A stretch of DNA of 64,000 bases, from assembly GCA_900545605.1 (NCBI GenBank), contig UQZL01000005.1, forward strand, positions 31,155 to 95,154, written 5' to 3'. Each line of letters opens with the position of its first letter. Within the stretch, counting starts at the first letter, position 1. The translations under genes were made by a program, and so were the position numbers. The notes beneath the pieces were generated by a model. The model was not told the DNA's origin and did no database searches. It saw nothing but the letters and a program-made list of their open reading frames with translations. This document shows positions 1 through 9,134 of the stretch, piece by piece. This DNA is from an uncultured Collinsella sp. (lineage in GTDB: Bacteria; Actinomycetota; Coriobacteriia; Coriobacteriales; Coriobacteriaceae).

Positions 1-946
1 GCTTGGGTATTCCCGGGCCCTCATCTTTGACTCGCAGGAGCACGTGGCTGTCGCTGTCGCTGATGGAGACATTGACAGTCGAGCCGGAGCGACTGTAACG
101 GATGGCGTTTTCGGCCAGGTTGAACAGCAACCGATAGAGGAGCGTGTCGCTCCCGATTACTAAAGCGTCTCCAGCACAGTTGAGGGCTATGCTCCTATTT
201 TCGGCAAGTGGCGCAAGGTCAGTGAGGACCTCTTCGGACAAGGGACCGAGTTCAACATCGTCCTCGCAAGGAACGCTGCGGAGCTCACTCATCTCAAGCA
301 ATACCTTGGTCATTCGAGACATGCGCTCGGTTTGTTCTTGTAGCAGGCCGAGCAGCTCGGCTGTTTCGGGTTGCAAACCGGAGTGCTCGGAGATGAATAG
401 TTCAATCTGTGCTTGCATAAGGGCGAGCGGGGTGCGCAGCTCGTGTGCGGCGTTGCCGGTAAACTGACGCTGTGCAGAGAATCCTTCGCCAAGACGGGCG
501 ATCATGTCGTTGAAAGAGGCGCTGCATCGTTGTAGCTCGGTGGGCACATCTTCACTGAGTCTGATTTCGCTTAGGTTGTCAGGCTGCACGCGCTCAACCT
601 GGGCTGCAAAAGCCCGTAGCGGTTTGAGTGCACGGCCGCTCACAAAGTATGCCAGCGCGCCGCCAAGGAGTGTGACTCCAGCCGTGATGTACCAGGCTGT
701 CGTGCCAAAAGACTCCTGTGCGTCGTTTACGACGATCGTGACCCTGTCATCGGGGACCGCTTTCGTCGGGTCGAACGCCTGGGGCGAATCTTCGCCGGTT
801 GCGTTAAAGGCCGAGATGTTACTGCCGATGGCATCCATGTAGCGCATGCCCGTATAGCCGACCAGGCAGTTCGTCAGCACGCACGCCGCACACGTGAGCA
901 GTGCCGTCATAATCGTTATGCGCCATTGCAGCGAAAGCCTTTTCAT
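1..946 (-). CDS. Sensor histidine kinase, C-terminus cut by window edge
   Basis: Membrane sensor kinase that would autophosphorylate and pass phosphate to the adjacent regulator. The 315 visible residues show a first membrane segment at about 9-31, a short extracellular loop, a second membrane segment at about 85-103, a HAMP-like linker, and a HisKA domain with NAAHELRTPLA (His about 168). The ATPase N-box NLAENAIRYS is at about 276-285 and the G1 box DEGPGIP is near 308. The rest of the ATPase domain lies outside the window. Its ATG overlaps the TGA of the upstream response regulator (ATGA), so the pair is co-translated. The inducing signal is not visible. Confidence 0.93.
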   Translation of the reverse strand, partial: MKRLSLQWRITIMTALLTCAACVLTNCLVGYTGMRYMDAIGSNISAFNATGEDSPQAFDPTKAVPDDRVTIVVNDAQESFGTTAWYITAGVTLLGGALAYFVSGRALKPLRAFAAQVERVQPDNLSEIRLSEDVPTELQRCSASFNDMIARLGEGFSAQRQFTGNAAHELRTPLALMQAQIELFISEHSGLQPETAELLGLLQEQTERMSRMTKVLLEMSELRSVPCEDDVELGPLSEEVLTDLAPLAENRSIALNCAGDALVIGSDTLLYRLLFNLAENAIRYSRSGSTVNVSISDSDSHVLLRVKDEGPGIPK

Positions 947-1617
947 TCGCTATCCTCCATAACGTAGCCCTCTCCAATCCGATTGCGAATCGGGTCGTAT
1001 CCCAAAGCGATGCGTAGCTTTTTGCGGAGTGACGAGATATGAACGCGGGTTGCGTTGCTAAAGCTGTTTACGCTGCTATCCCAAACGTGCTCGATAAGCT
1101 CCTCTTGACTTACCGGACGCCCCTGATTAAGCATCAGGTATTCCAAGATTCCCGTTTCCTTGCGCGTAAGAGATAAAGCCTCGCTGTCCACGGAAGCGAT
1201 GCGCGCCTTGGTGTCAAAGCTGAGCTTTCCGCAGGTTAAAACTACGTCGCTTTGTGTAAAGCGTCTTAGGGTAAGGCTGCGAATCCTTGCCGCAAGCTCG
1301 TCCAGATGAAACGGCTTGGTGAGGTAATCGTTGGCGCCGGCATCGAGTCCGGCGACTTTGTCGGATACTTCGCCACGTGCGGACAGAATCAGTACCTTAG
1401 TCTCGCAGTCAGTTTTCCTAAGTTCCCTGAGTACGGTCATGCCGTCGATACGGGGAAGGTTGAGGTCGAGTACCACGAGGTCGAAGGCCTCAACGTCCAG
1501 TAGGTCGAGCGCCTCCTGTCCGTCGTGACAGCAGTCGACACTGTACGCCAAGTTCCGCAAGCTGCGCGCGATTGCGTCGCACAGCGCCCGCTCGTCCTCG
1601 ACGATCAAAATACGCAT
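943..1617 (-). CDS. OmpR/PhoB-family response regulator
   Basis: Cytoplasmic DNA-binding regulator of 224 residues. The receiver domain (about 1-115) has the acidic patch VEDE, the phospho-acceptor Asp in VVLDLNLP, and the lysine in LTKPF. A winged-helix Trans_reg_C domain follows (about 125-222) with SLTRKETGILEYL and the recognition helix region TRVHISSLRKKL. I chose the ATG at 1617 because AAGGAG lies 6 nt upstream; an ATG 18 nt further upstream has no ribosome site. It forms an operon with the kinase at 1-946 and is divergent from the redox operon starting at 1705, which is a plausible but unproven target. Confidence 0.95.
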   Translation of the reverse strand: MRILIVEDERALCDAIARSLRNLAYSVDCCHDGQEALDLLDVEAFDLVVLDLNLPRIDGMTVLRELRKTDCETKVLILSARGEVSDKVAGLDAGANDYLTKPFHLDELAARIRSLTLRRFTQSDVVLTCGKLSFDTKARIASVDSEALSLTRKETGILEYLMLNQGRPVSQEELIEHVWDSSVNSFSNATRVHISSLRKKLRIALGYDPIRNRIGEGYVMEDSE

Positions 1618-1704
1618 AACAGTCTCCTTGCACATTTCAAATCGCGCTTAACACGGATTTTATAGTCGATATGGTCCAATGGTCGCGTAACGAAAGGAGT
1701 GGTC

Positions 1705-1854
1705 GTGTTGTTCAAAGCGGTAAAACCCGTGGTACAGGTCGTTTTGTTGATCGTCGGAATTGCCATGGTGTGCTTTGGCGTTATGCGTGGCGAGGCAGAT
1801 GCCGTGCTGGCCAAAGCGATTAGGCTGTGCTTGGAGTGTATCGGAATTGGATAA
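1705..1854 (+). CDS. CD1871A-family small CXXC membrane protein
   Basis: A 49-residue protein that begins with GTG at 1705, five bases after AAAGGAG. It has one hydrophobic segment (about 8-27) and ends in CLECIGIG, the hallmark C-terminus of the CD1871A CXXC-motif family. It sits directly ahead of a membrane iron-sulfur protein, and its last codons overlap the likely start of that gene, so the two are translationally coupled. The two cysteines could bind metal or act as a thiol pair; the biochemical role of the family is not known to me. It is short enough to be missed by automated gene callers. Confidence 0.78.
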   Translation: MLFKAVKPVVQVVLLIVGIAMVCFGVMRGEADAVLAKAIRLCLECIGIG

Positions 1855-2749
1855 AAGAGAAAACACTGCGTCGCATGTTTTGGCTCGATTTCGCGGATTC
1901 ATTCAGGCGGCGGCGACGCTCGTCACCAACATTCACCTGCCAAACTTTGCCAAAGGCGGCATCTATCAGGGCGCGGGAAAAACAGTCTGCGTACCTGGAC
2001 TTAATTGCTATTCGTGCCCCGCGGCATCGGGTGCGTGCCCCATCGGGTCGTTCCAGTCGGTGGTGGGTTCATCCAAGTTCAACTTTTCTTACTACGTCAC
2101 CGGTACGCTCATTTTGCTCGGCGTGCTGCTGGGACGCTTTGTATGCGGCTTTCTATGCCCGTTTGGCTGGCTGCAGGAGCTGCTTCATAAGATTCCCGGC
2201 AAAAAGTTCTCCACGAAAAAGCTCAAGCCGCTCACGTACATCAAGTACGTCGTGCTGCTGTTTGCCGTGGTGCTGCTGCCCGTCTTGGTGGTTAACGACG
2301 TGGGCATGGGCGACCCGTTCTTTTGTAAGTACATCTGTCCCCAGGGCGTGCTCGAGGGTGCCATTCCGCTGGCCATCGCCAACGCCGGCATTCGATCTGC
2401 GCTGGGGCAGCTCTTTACTTGGAAACTTGTCGTTCTCATTGCCGTGGTAGTGCTGAGCGTTTTGTTCTATCGCCCCTTCTGCAAATGGATTTGCCCGCTC
2501 GGCGCATTCTATGCGCTCATGAATAAGGTGTCCTTGTTGGGGATTCAGGTCGACGCGTGCAAATGCGTCTCGTGCGGCAAGTGTTCAAGGGTTTGTCAGA
2601 TGGACGTTGATGTGGTCCGCGCGCCCAATCATGCCGAATGTATCCGGTGCGGAAAGTGCATCGGGGCCTGCCCCGTCGATGCCATCAGCTATCGCTATGG
2701 CCTGGATGTGTCGACGGAAAAGCTTCCCTTGACTGCCGATAAAAAGTAA
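1847..2749 (+). CDS. Membrane 4Fe-4S binding protein (NapH/YccM-like)
   Basis: Polytopic membrane protein of about 300 residues, probably an electron carrier between quinol or ferredoxin and an extracytoplasmic thiol/redox partner. Cysteine motifs include CPGLNCYSCP-like residues near the N-terminus, CGFLCPFGW, CKYICPQG and CKWICPLGA next to membrane segments, then two classical ferredoxin clusters, CVSCGKCSRVC and CIRCGKCIGACP. The TTG at 1847 is preferred: it overlaps the end of the CXXC gene and gives an N-terminus beginning MDKRENT. An ATG at 1760 in the same frame would run through the upstream gene. A TlpA-like lipoprotein follows 29 bp downstream, as expected for a thiol-redox operon. 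Confidence 0.88.
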   Translation: MDKRENTASHVLARFRGFIQAAATLVTNIHLPNFAKGGIYQGAGKTVCVPGLNCYSCPAASGACPIGSFQSVVGSSKFNFSYYVTGTLILLGVLLGRFVCGFLCPFGWLQELLHKIPGKKFSTKKLKPLTYIKYVVLLFAVVLLPVLVVNDVGMGDPFFCKYICPQGVLEGAIPLAIANAGIRSALGQLFTWKLVVLIAVVVLSVLFYRPFCKWICPLGAFYALMNKVSLLGIQVDACKCVSCGKCSRVCQMDVDVVRAPNHAECIRCGKCIGACPVDAISYRYGLDVSTEKLPLTADKK

Positions 2750-2778
2750 ACAAGCTTCGACAAAACGGAGGAATGACT

Positions 2779-3750
2779 ATGAAGCTTTCTAAGATTGCGG
2801 CCCTGTTTATGGTGCCGGTGTTGGCCTTGTGCCTTGTGGCATGTTCGGCGCCCGGCGGCAATGCGAGCGAATCTGCGAGCTCCGATCCTAAGATCGCAGA
2901 ACTCACTGCGCAGAAGCCGGCCAATGCCGACGAGGCCGCCGAGCTGTATGCGAAGCTCATGCAGAAGGAGAACGAGATTTTTTCGAGTGATAACGCGCTG
3001 TGGGAAAAGGTATTCAATGCGGCAAATAAAGACTCGGCAATGATTGAGGACGGCAGCAATTACGGCGATTTTCTGCTCAAGACCATCGACGGCGCCAAGG
3101 ATGAGTTCACGGCGGATGAGCTTAAGACGCTCAAGACCGGTGCACAGCAGATCAAGGAGATCGAGGACAAGCTCGAGAGCTTGGAGAAGGAGTTCCCCGG
3201 CTGTGGAAGCACGCCGAGCGCAGGCGAGAGCGTCGACGCTTCGACCGCTGGCATGACGGCCGGTGCCAATGCTTCGAGCGAGACGACGAAGTTCCCCAGC
3301 TTTACGGGCAAGGACCTGGATGGCAACGACGTGAACAGCGACGAGCTGTTCTCTAAGAACAAGGTCACCGTCATGAACTTCTGGTTCACTACTTGCAAGC
3401 CGTGCGTGGGCGAGCTGGGCGATCTTGAGAAACTGAATCAGGAGCTTGCCGAGAAGGGCGGCCAGGTCGTGGGCGTCAATTCCTTTACGCTCGATGGCAA
3501 CAAGGGCGAGATTGCAGATGCCAAGGACGTGCTGAGCAAGAAGGGCGTGACATATAAGAACGTCTGGTTCAAGTCGGATAGCGAGGCCGGTAAGTTCACG
3601 TCAAATTTGTTCTCGTTCCCGACAACGTATGTCATCGATCAGAATGGCAACATCGTAGGGGATCCAATCGTGGGAGCCATCAGCTCCGCCGAGCAGCGCG
3701 CAGCGCTCGACAAGCTTATCGACCAGGCGATTGCGAATAGCGGGCAGTAA
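2779..3750 (+). CDS. TlpA-like thiol-disulfide redoxin lipoprotein
   Basis: Lipid-anchored extracytoplasmic thioredoxin-fold protein of 323 residues. The signal peptide ends in a lipobox, LVAC (Cys22). A helical, charged linker of about 130 residues precedes the redoxin domain (about 165-320), which carries FWFTTCKPC with the CKPC active site at Cys206/Cys209 and the cis-proline loop FPTTYVID. The ATG at 2779 lies 7 nt after GGAGG; the ATG at 2773 is too close to it. Last gene of the CXXC/4Fe-4S/TlpA operon. Such proteins reduce or oxidise exported disulfides, and the membrane ferredoxin next door could feed it electrons (inference). Confidence 0.92.
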   Translation: MKLSKIAALFMVPVLALCLVACSAPGGNASESASSDPKIAELTAQKPANADEAAELYAKLMQKENEIFSSDNALWEKVFNAANKDSAMIEDGSNYGDFLLKTIDGAKDEFTADELKTLKTGAQQIKEIEDKLESLEKEFPGCGSTPSAGESVDASTAGMTAGANASSETTKFPSFTGKDLDGNDVNSDELFSKNKVTVMNFWFTTCKPCVGELGDLEKLNQELAEKGGQVVGVNSFTLDGNKGEIADAKDVLSKKGVTYKNVWFKSDSEAGKFTSNLFSFPTTYVIDQNGNIVGDPIVGAISSAEQRAALDKLIDQAIANSGQ

Positions 3751-3765
3751 AGGCTGAGTACACGT

Positions 3766-3798
3766 AATGTGACAAAGGGACAGTCCCTTTGTCACATT
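3766..3798. repeat. GGGAC-core palindrome, TGTGAC arms
   Basis: Perfect 33-bp inverted repeat: AATGTGACAAAGGGAC, one central A, then the exact complement. It lies 16 bp after the TlpA gene and may double as a transcription terminator or REP-type element. Sister copies are at 7232, 9082, 40489, 44216 and 48264. Confidence 0.9.
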
Positions 3799-3976
3799 GT
3801 CGATGTTGTGTGCGGGACGGTGCGCTGTGTGGCGTGCCGTCCCGTTCGTTTTTGCCCGGTTCGTTACATTCCTCACTGGCGTCGGCAGAAAATGGGAATA
3901 GAGTAGGACAAACGCGTCGAATACGAACGGCGGGGGAGAGCGGGTGAGTGTGCCCGCGCGGGAGAGGTTGCCGTCC

Positions 3977-6900
3977 ATGCTGGAGCTCAAAGATATTTGC
4001 AAAAGGTACGTCACGCAGTCGTTTACGCAGGTGGCGCTCGATAACGTGAGCCTGGCGTTTCGCGACAACGAGTTCGTGGCCATTCTGGGTCCCTCGGGCT
4101 CGGGCAAAACCACGATGCTCAACGTCATCGGCGGGCTGGATCATTTTGACTCGGGCGATCTGCTCATCGACGGTATTTCGACCAAGGACTTTCGCGATCG
4201 CGATTGGGATGCCTACCGCAACAATCGCATCGGCTTTGTGTTCCAGAGCTATAACCTCATTCCGCATCAGACCATTTTGGAAAACGTGGAGCTGGCGCTT
4301 ACGCTCACGGGTGTGGGCCATGCCGAGCGCCGCCAGCGTGCGCGCGAGGCGTTGGAGAAAGTCGGCCTGGGCGAGCACGTTAACAAGCGCCCGAGCCAGC
4401 TATCGGGCGGGCAGATGCAGCGCGTGGCCATCGCCCGCGCCCTAATCAACGATCCCGAGATCGTGCTGGCAGACGAGCCGACCGGCGCCTTGGATTCAAC
4501 GACATCCGTACAGGTCATGGATCTGCTCAAAGACGTGGCGCGCGACCGCCTGGTCATCATGGTCACCCACAATCCCGAGCTGGCGTACCAATACGCCACG
4601 CGCATCGTCAACCTGGCGGACGGCAAGATCACCGACGATTCCGACCCCTTTGATGTTGTCAAGGCCGCGCGTCGCGAGGCCAAGCCTACGCGCAAAACCT
4701 CGATGAGCTTTGTGACGGCGCTGGGACTTTCTGCCCGCAACCTTATGACCAAGAAAGGCCGTACGGCCATGACGGCCTTTGCGGGCTCGATTGGCATTAT
4801 CGGTATCGCGGCGATTCTGGCGCTGTCCAATGGCGTAAACGGCTACATCAAAAAGGTCGAGGAGGATACGCTCTCGAGCTACCCACTCACCATTTCCAAG
4901 CAGGATTACGACCTGTCATCCATGATGGGCGGGCAGGGTGCTGCGGATGATGACTCGCCTGAAAACGTGGATTCGTCCGACGACAGTGCCGACGGCAAGG
5001 CTCAGGGAACCGATAAGATTCCCGTGGTCACGGCCGTAAAGGATATGTTTGCAAGTGTTAAGTCCAATGACATGACGAGCTTTAAGGCATGGCTCGATGC
5101 CGGTGGCGACGGCATCGACAAAGAGGTCAACGCTATTCAGTACGGCTATGGCGTAACGCCGGTTGTCTATCGCGCGGGCAAGGGAGACGAGAAGCCCGTG
5201 CGTCTGGTGCCCAATGCCATGACCGAGGCCATGGGCGGCGGCGCGAGCTCGGCAGCAACGGTGAGCATGGAGTCCATGGGAACCTCGGTCTTCAACGAAA
5301 TGATTGACGACCAGAGCCTGCTCGACAGCCAATACGACGTCGTGGCGGGGCATTGGCCTACGTCTGCTAACGAAGCCGTGATGGTGCTTTCGAGTCGCGG
5401 CACGGTGGGCGACTACACGCTCTACAGCATCGGTGCGTTGGATATCAATGAACTCAACGATCTGGTTAACAGCGCCATGACGGCTGACGGTGGGGTCGAG
5501 ACGCCCGAGACCGGCGCCGACTTTACCTACGACGATGCGCTGTCCACGACGTTTAAGGTGTTGTCGCCGGCCGATGCCTATCGCAAAAACGAAGAGACCG
5601 GCATGTGGACTGACATGTCTGGCGACGCCGATTTTATGACGGCCAAGGTTGCCAACGGTATTGACGTGCACATTGTGGGCGTGGTGCGACCTAACGAGAC
5701 GGCCAACGCGAGTGCGTTGTCTCCGGGCATTGCCTATACGCATGCGCTGACTCGCCGGCTTATGGAGCGCGCCGCCGATTCGCAGATTGTGCAGGAGCAA
5801 CTCGCCCATCCCGAGACGGATGTCTTTACGGGCAAGTCTTTCGATGAGCTGCAAGGCGAGGCCAAACAGGGCGTGGACCTGGGCAGCATGTTCAGTGTGG
5901 ACGAGGCAGCGCTGAAGAGCGCGTTCTCGTTCGATGCGTCTGCGCTCTCGGGTGCGGCCGGCGGTATGGACCTGTCTGGTCTTGACTTGTCCGGGCTGGA
6001 CATTGACCTTTCGAGCGTTGGTAAGGACATCGACTTCAGCGACATCATGGCCAAAACGCCAACCCCAGATTTCTCGGGTATCTTTGACGGTCTGGAACTC
6101 ACGCCCGAGCAAATGCAGCAGGCGGGAACGCTTGCCAACCAGCTGTTTGAGGGCTTTTTGCAGTCTGATCAGTTTAGGGCGCTGACACCCGAAGATCTTA
6201 AGGACACGTCAAAGCTTGCCGCCGCGTTCTCGGCGTATCTTGAGAGTGATACGGCAGCCCAGCAAATCCTGGCCCAGCTCAAAGCGCTGGGCGGCGATGC
6301 CTTGGCCGAGCGCCTGCAACAGGCGATGACCGACTATGTGCAAAAGCAGCTGGCTCCGTATCTGCAGCAGGCTATGGATCAGGTGATGAAGGCAATCAGC
6401 GAGCAGGTAGCGTCGACGGTATCGTCCCAGCTTAAAGCAGGCGCGGCGGGGCTCATGGGACAGATGGCTACGCAGATGTCGTCGAGTATTGCCAACTTGG
6501 CGGGCGCCATGCGTGTTGATGCGAGCGCCTTTGCCAATGCCATTCACTTCAACATGGACGCCGAGGACCTGAGTTCGCTCATGATGAGCTATGCCAAGGC
6601 GTCGAAGCTCACCTATGACAACAACCTGACCACACTGGGTTATGCGGACGAGGCGGACCCCATCTCGGTCAAGATTTTCCCGCGTGACTTTGAGGCCAAG
6701 GAGCGCGTACTCGACCATATCGATGCGTACAACAAGCAGGTCAAAGCCGCCGGCCACGACGAGCGGGCAATCTCGTACACCGACTACATGGGCATCATCA
6801 TGGGGTCGGTGACCGACATCGTGAACACCATCAGCTTGGTGCTCATCGCATTCGTGAGTATCAGCCTGGTGGTGAGCTCCATCATGATCGGTATCATCAC

Positions 6901-7231
6901 CTACATCAGCGTGCTGGAACGCAAAAAGGAGATTGGCATCCTGCGCGCGATCGGCGCGTCAAAGCGCAACGTGGCCAACGTATTCAATGCCGAGACCTTT
7001 ATCGAGGGTCTCATCGCCGGCGTCTTTGCCATCGTCGTCGTGGTGGCTGTGAGCTTTCCGGTTAATGCCTGGGCGCTTGCGGCCAAGCAGGTCCCCAACC
7101 TGATGAGTCTGCCCGTGCAGGATGCGCTGCTGCTTATCGCGATTTCGGTGCTGCTGACGGTCGTTGCCGGTCTGCTGCCCGCCCGCAGCGCGTCCAGGAA
7201 GGATCCCGTGGAGGCCTTGCGCTCCGAATAA
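3977..7231 (+). CDS. ABC transporter, fused ATPase and FtsX-type permease
   Basis: Single polypeptide of 1084 residues combining a LolD/MacB-type ATPase with an FtsX-like permease. The ATPase (1-225) shows Walker A GPSGSGKT at 38-45, signature LSGGQMQRVAIARAL and Walker B IVLADEPTGALD. A membrane segment lies near 260-290, then a very large extracytoplasmic region of about 600 residues that includes a repetitive stretch (LSGLDLSGLDIDLSS) and helical segments. Three C-terminal membrane helices include the FtsX motif LERKKEIGILRAIGASKR. ATG 3977 follows GGAGAGG and matches family starts (MLELKDICK); a GTG at 3944 is an alternative. The family acts as mechanotransmission pumps for peptides or lipoproteins; the substrate here is unknown. 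Confidence 0.92.
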   Translation: MLELKDICKRYVTQSFTQVALDNVSLAFRDNEFVAILGPSGSGKTTMLNVIGGLDHFDSGDLLIDGISTKDFRDRDWDAYRNNRIGFVFQSYNLIPHQTILENVELALTLTGVGHAERRQRAREALEKVGLGEHVNKRPSQLSGGQMQRVAIARALINDPEIVLADEPTGALDSTTSVQVMDLLKDVARDRLVIMVTHNPELAYQYATRIVNLADGKITDDSDPFDVVKAARREAKPTRKTSMSFVTALGLSARNLMTKKGRTAMTAFAGSIGIIGIAAILALSNGVNGYIKKVEEDTLSSYPLTISKQDYDLSSMMGGQGAADDDSPENVDSSDDSADGKAQGTDKIPVVTAVKDMFASVKSNDMTSFKAWLDAGGDGIDKEVNAIQYGYGVTPVVYRAGKGDEKPVRLVPNAMTEAMGGGASSAATVSMESMGTSVFNEMIDDQSLLDSQYDVVAGHWPTSANEAVMVLSSRGTVGDYTLYSIGALDINELNDLVNSAMTADGGVETPETGADFTYDDALSTTFKVLSPADAYRKNEETGMWTDMSGDADFMTAKVANGIDVHIVGVVRPNETANASALSPGIAYTHALTRRLMERAADSQIVQEQLAHPETDVFTGKSFDELQGEAKQGVDLGSMFSVDEAALKSAFSFDASALSGAAGGMDLSGLDLSGLDIDLSSVGKDIDFSDIMAKTPTPDFSGIFDGLELTPEQMQQAGTLANQLFEGFLQSDQFRALTPEDLKDTSKLAAAFSAYLESDTAAQQILAQLKALGGDALAERLQQAMTDYVQKQLAPYLQQAMDQVMKAISEQVASTVSSQLKAGAAGLMGQMATQMSSSIANLAGAMRVDASAFANAIHFNMDAEDLSSLMMSYAKASKLTYDNNLTTLGYADEADPISVKIFPRDFEAKERVLDHIDAYNKQVKAAGHDERAISYTDYMGIIMGSVTDIVNTISLVLIAFVSISLVVSSIMIGIITYISVLERKKEIGILRAIGASKRNVANVFNAETFIEGLIAGVFAIVVVVAVSFPVNAWALAAKQVPNLMSLPVQDALLLIAISVLLTVVAGLLPARSASRKDPVEALRSE

Positions 7232-7259
7232 TGTGACAAGGGACGGTCATTTTGTCTCA
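7232..7259. repeat. Degenerate GGGAC-core palindrome
   Basis: TGTGACAAGGGACGG followed by an imperfect complement ending TTTGTCTCA. It starts one base after the stop codon of the ABC transporter. Same family as the copy at 3766, with decayed pairing. Confidence 0.65.
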
Positions 7260-7280
7260 TTGAGACCCTTGCGAAATCGG

Positions 7281-7456
7281 GGTCTAATACTTTTCCGAGA
7301 AGTGAACGAGTGAAAATGGGCCCCCGAAGCATCGGCACTTTTGTGATGCAATTTCCCGCGGTTTTGATCGTTGAATCCTGCGGTTTTGGCGTCAGAAAAT
7401 GTCGATGCTTCGGGGGTCCAAATACAGCCATTCACTTCTGGGGAAAGTATTAGACC
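7281..7456. repeat. Foldback element, copy 1 (about 176 bp)
   Basis: Long imperfect inverted repeat. Left outer arm GGTCTAATACTTTTCCGAGA pairs with the right arm at 7430-7456. Inside, a second pair of arms contains CCCCCGAAGCATCG and CGATGCTTCGGGGG. The centre carries two direct copies of a GCGGTTTT motif. A related copy in opposite orientation is at 8814-8995. No transposase is encoded. MITE-like or large REP-like element by appearance. Confidence 0.8.
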
Positions 7457-7502
7457 TCGAGATATAGACGGCGTTTGCGAGCGGAAATCAGAACGCAAGC
7501 TT

Positions 7503-8636
7503 CTAGCTCTTCTTTGCAGAGAGCATGAGCCTAATTTCCGGATGGGTGTATTCGTCGAACTCTTCTTTGGGCTCGGTGTCAAAGGCGTAGTACGACCTGA
7601 TGGATTCGCCCTCCGTCTTGATGCTGATTTCTTCATATAGGGAGCCGGCTAAAAATGCCTGCTTAAATTCATCCGACAGGCTGCATGGCGTGAGCAGGCC
7701 CGGTGTGGCAACGGAAATGCCCAACCCGTTGAGCGGGGCATAGAGCGTCGCGATATCCTGCTCGGCGCGGGCGAGGTTGTCTGCAAGGCTTGCCTCGGGG
7801 TCGATCTGACTGACGTAATCGACGTCCGTGAGCGTGCCATCTGCATCGAAAGAAAGGTAGATATAGGCTGCTTGAGCGCCGAGGTCATTATCGCGTAGAT
7901 AGCCGATTATGCGGTAGCCGTAGTCGTGATACGACTCGTATGGGTCGTCTGCTGCGACGCGTTCGCACACGGGCTCCAAGGCATCTTGCGCGATGGCGAG
8001 CTGCTCGGCGGCTGCAGCCTTTCTTACCTGAAGCGCGTTATTTCCCTGGACAAACTGCGGGATGTAGACGCCAAGCAGCACAATGGCGGGCAACACCGCG
8101 AGAGCTATGATCTGCTTCTTGACGCTTGGAATCGTCACGCCGTATGCGTTTGCCATGGCCTCGGCATTGCTCGAGGTTTCGGCTAGCACGTCTGCCGCCG
8201 TGGCGACTGCCCCTACGGCGCCGGCGACCTCCGCGGCGCCGCCCAGGTTGCGCGCGAGATCGTTATCACTGTTCTTGAGCAGGCGGCCGGCAGCTTGCGT
8301 GGCGAGCACGCCGGCGACCTCCGCGGAATGGTCCTTGTTGGTCTGGGCCACCGCAAGCCTGCTCTGCAGTTCCTTCCACTGTTTGCCCTGCATTCCAAAG
8401 CGCGGCGCAAGAGCGCAATAGCAAAAGATGGCGAGTTCGATTACGGTGAGTGCGATGGCGGTATATATGCCCGCGGGCTGGAATTCCTTTTGGTGGAACG
8501 CGATATCGTTGACCATTTGGAGCGGCAACATCAACAGGCATGCTACGAACGACATGACGAGTGCGGTCGCTGCGATTTTGGGGTATGTGCAGTACCGCTG
8601 GATGCGTTTCTTTTCTTGCTCGGTGAGCTGCTGCAT
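7503..8636 (-). CDS. Orphan membrane protein, unknown function
   Basis: I do not recognise a family. The 377-residue protein starts at MQQLTEQEKKR, where GAGG precedes the ATG; an in-frame start 14 codons upstream has no ribosome site. Two hydrophobic segments lie at about 21-45 and 55-80. Next is an alanine-rich helical cytoplasmic region with LGGAAEVAGAVGAVATAADV, then a third hydrophobic segment near 180-200 and an acidic C-terminal domain of about 170 residues. It stands alone between two inverted foldback elements (7281-7456 and 8814-8995), which suggests that the segment has moved or is hypervariable (inference). Confidence 0.82.
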   Translation of the reverse strand: MQQLTEQEKKRIQRYCTYPKIAATALVMSFVACLLMLPLQMVNDIAFHQKEFQPAGIYTAIALTVIELAIFCYCALAPRFGMQGKQWKELQSRLAVAQTNKDHSAEVAGVLATQAAGRLLKNSDNDLARNLGGAAEVAGAVGAVATAADVLAETSSNAEAMANAYGVTIPSVKKQIIALAVLPAIVLLGVYIPQFVQGNNALQVRKAAAAEQLAIAQDALEPVCERVAADDPYESYHDYGYRIIGYLRDNDLGAQAAYIYLSFDADGTLTDVDYVSQIDPEASLADNLARAEQDIATLYAPLNGLGISVATPGLLTPCSLSDEFKQAFLAGSLYEEISIKTEGESIRSYYAFDTEPKEEFDEYTHPEIRLMLSAKKS

Positions 8637-8813
8637 GGGGCCTCGACTCTCATCGTTTTTCGGGGGCGATGTGCACACGCTCTTGAGTATAGATGAGTGA
8701 AGGACGTCTGTTGTTCATACATAGCGGTCAACAGCGTGCTGTTGGTGATCGTTTGATCGCGAACGTCGTCTTTTGGAGCATGAAGCCGCTGCCGATGCCC
8801 ACAAACAGCAAAT

Positions 8814-8995
8814 CGAAGGTGAATGGTTTCCCGAGAAGTGAACGACCTAATTTGGACCCCTGAAGCACCCACGTTTTTCGACGCTAAAACCGCAGGATTT
8901 GAGTGATAAAACCGCAGGAATTGGCCTTCCAAAAGTGTCGATGCATCGAGGGTCCGATTTCACTCGTTCACTTTGCGGAAAACCATTCGCCTTCG
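8814..8995. repeat. Foldback element, copy 2, inverted relative to copy 1
   Basis: About 182 bp. The outer arms are CGAAGGTGAATGGTTTCCCG on the left and a near-exact complement on the right ending at 8995. The core matches the reverse complement of the element at 7281-7456, including GAAGTGAACGA, GGGGTCCAAAT and the paired CCTGCGGTTTT motifs. It occupies most of the 498-bp gap between the orphan membrane gene and the dihydrouridine synthase. I see no gene in that gap. Confidence 0.8.
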
Positions 8996-9081
8996 TTGTA
9001 TGAGGCGCCGGATGCAAGGGTGATTATCGTCAAGCTGCTGCCTCTGCCTTGTGAATCATCTGGAGCACAAGGCATAATGCA

Positions 9082-9110
9082 TGTAACAAGGGGGCGGTTC
9101 CTTTGTCACA
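9082..9110. repeat. GGGAC-family palindrome upstream of dus
   Basis: TGTAACAAGG and CCTTTGTCACA flank a G-rich centre. It lies about 25 bp ahead of the dihydrouridine synthase start. An imperfect member of the family seen at 3766. Confidence 0.65.
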
Positions 9111-9134
9111 TCCGTTGATATGAGAGAAGAGTAG

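Noticed and set aside
7503..8636. Transposase for the flanking foldback elements
   Set aside because: The protein has membrane helices and no DDE, HUH or recombinase motif.
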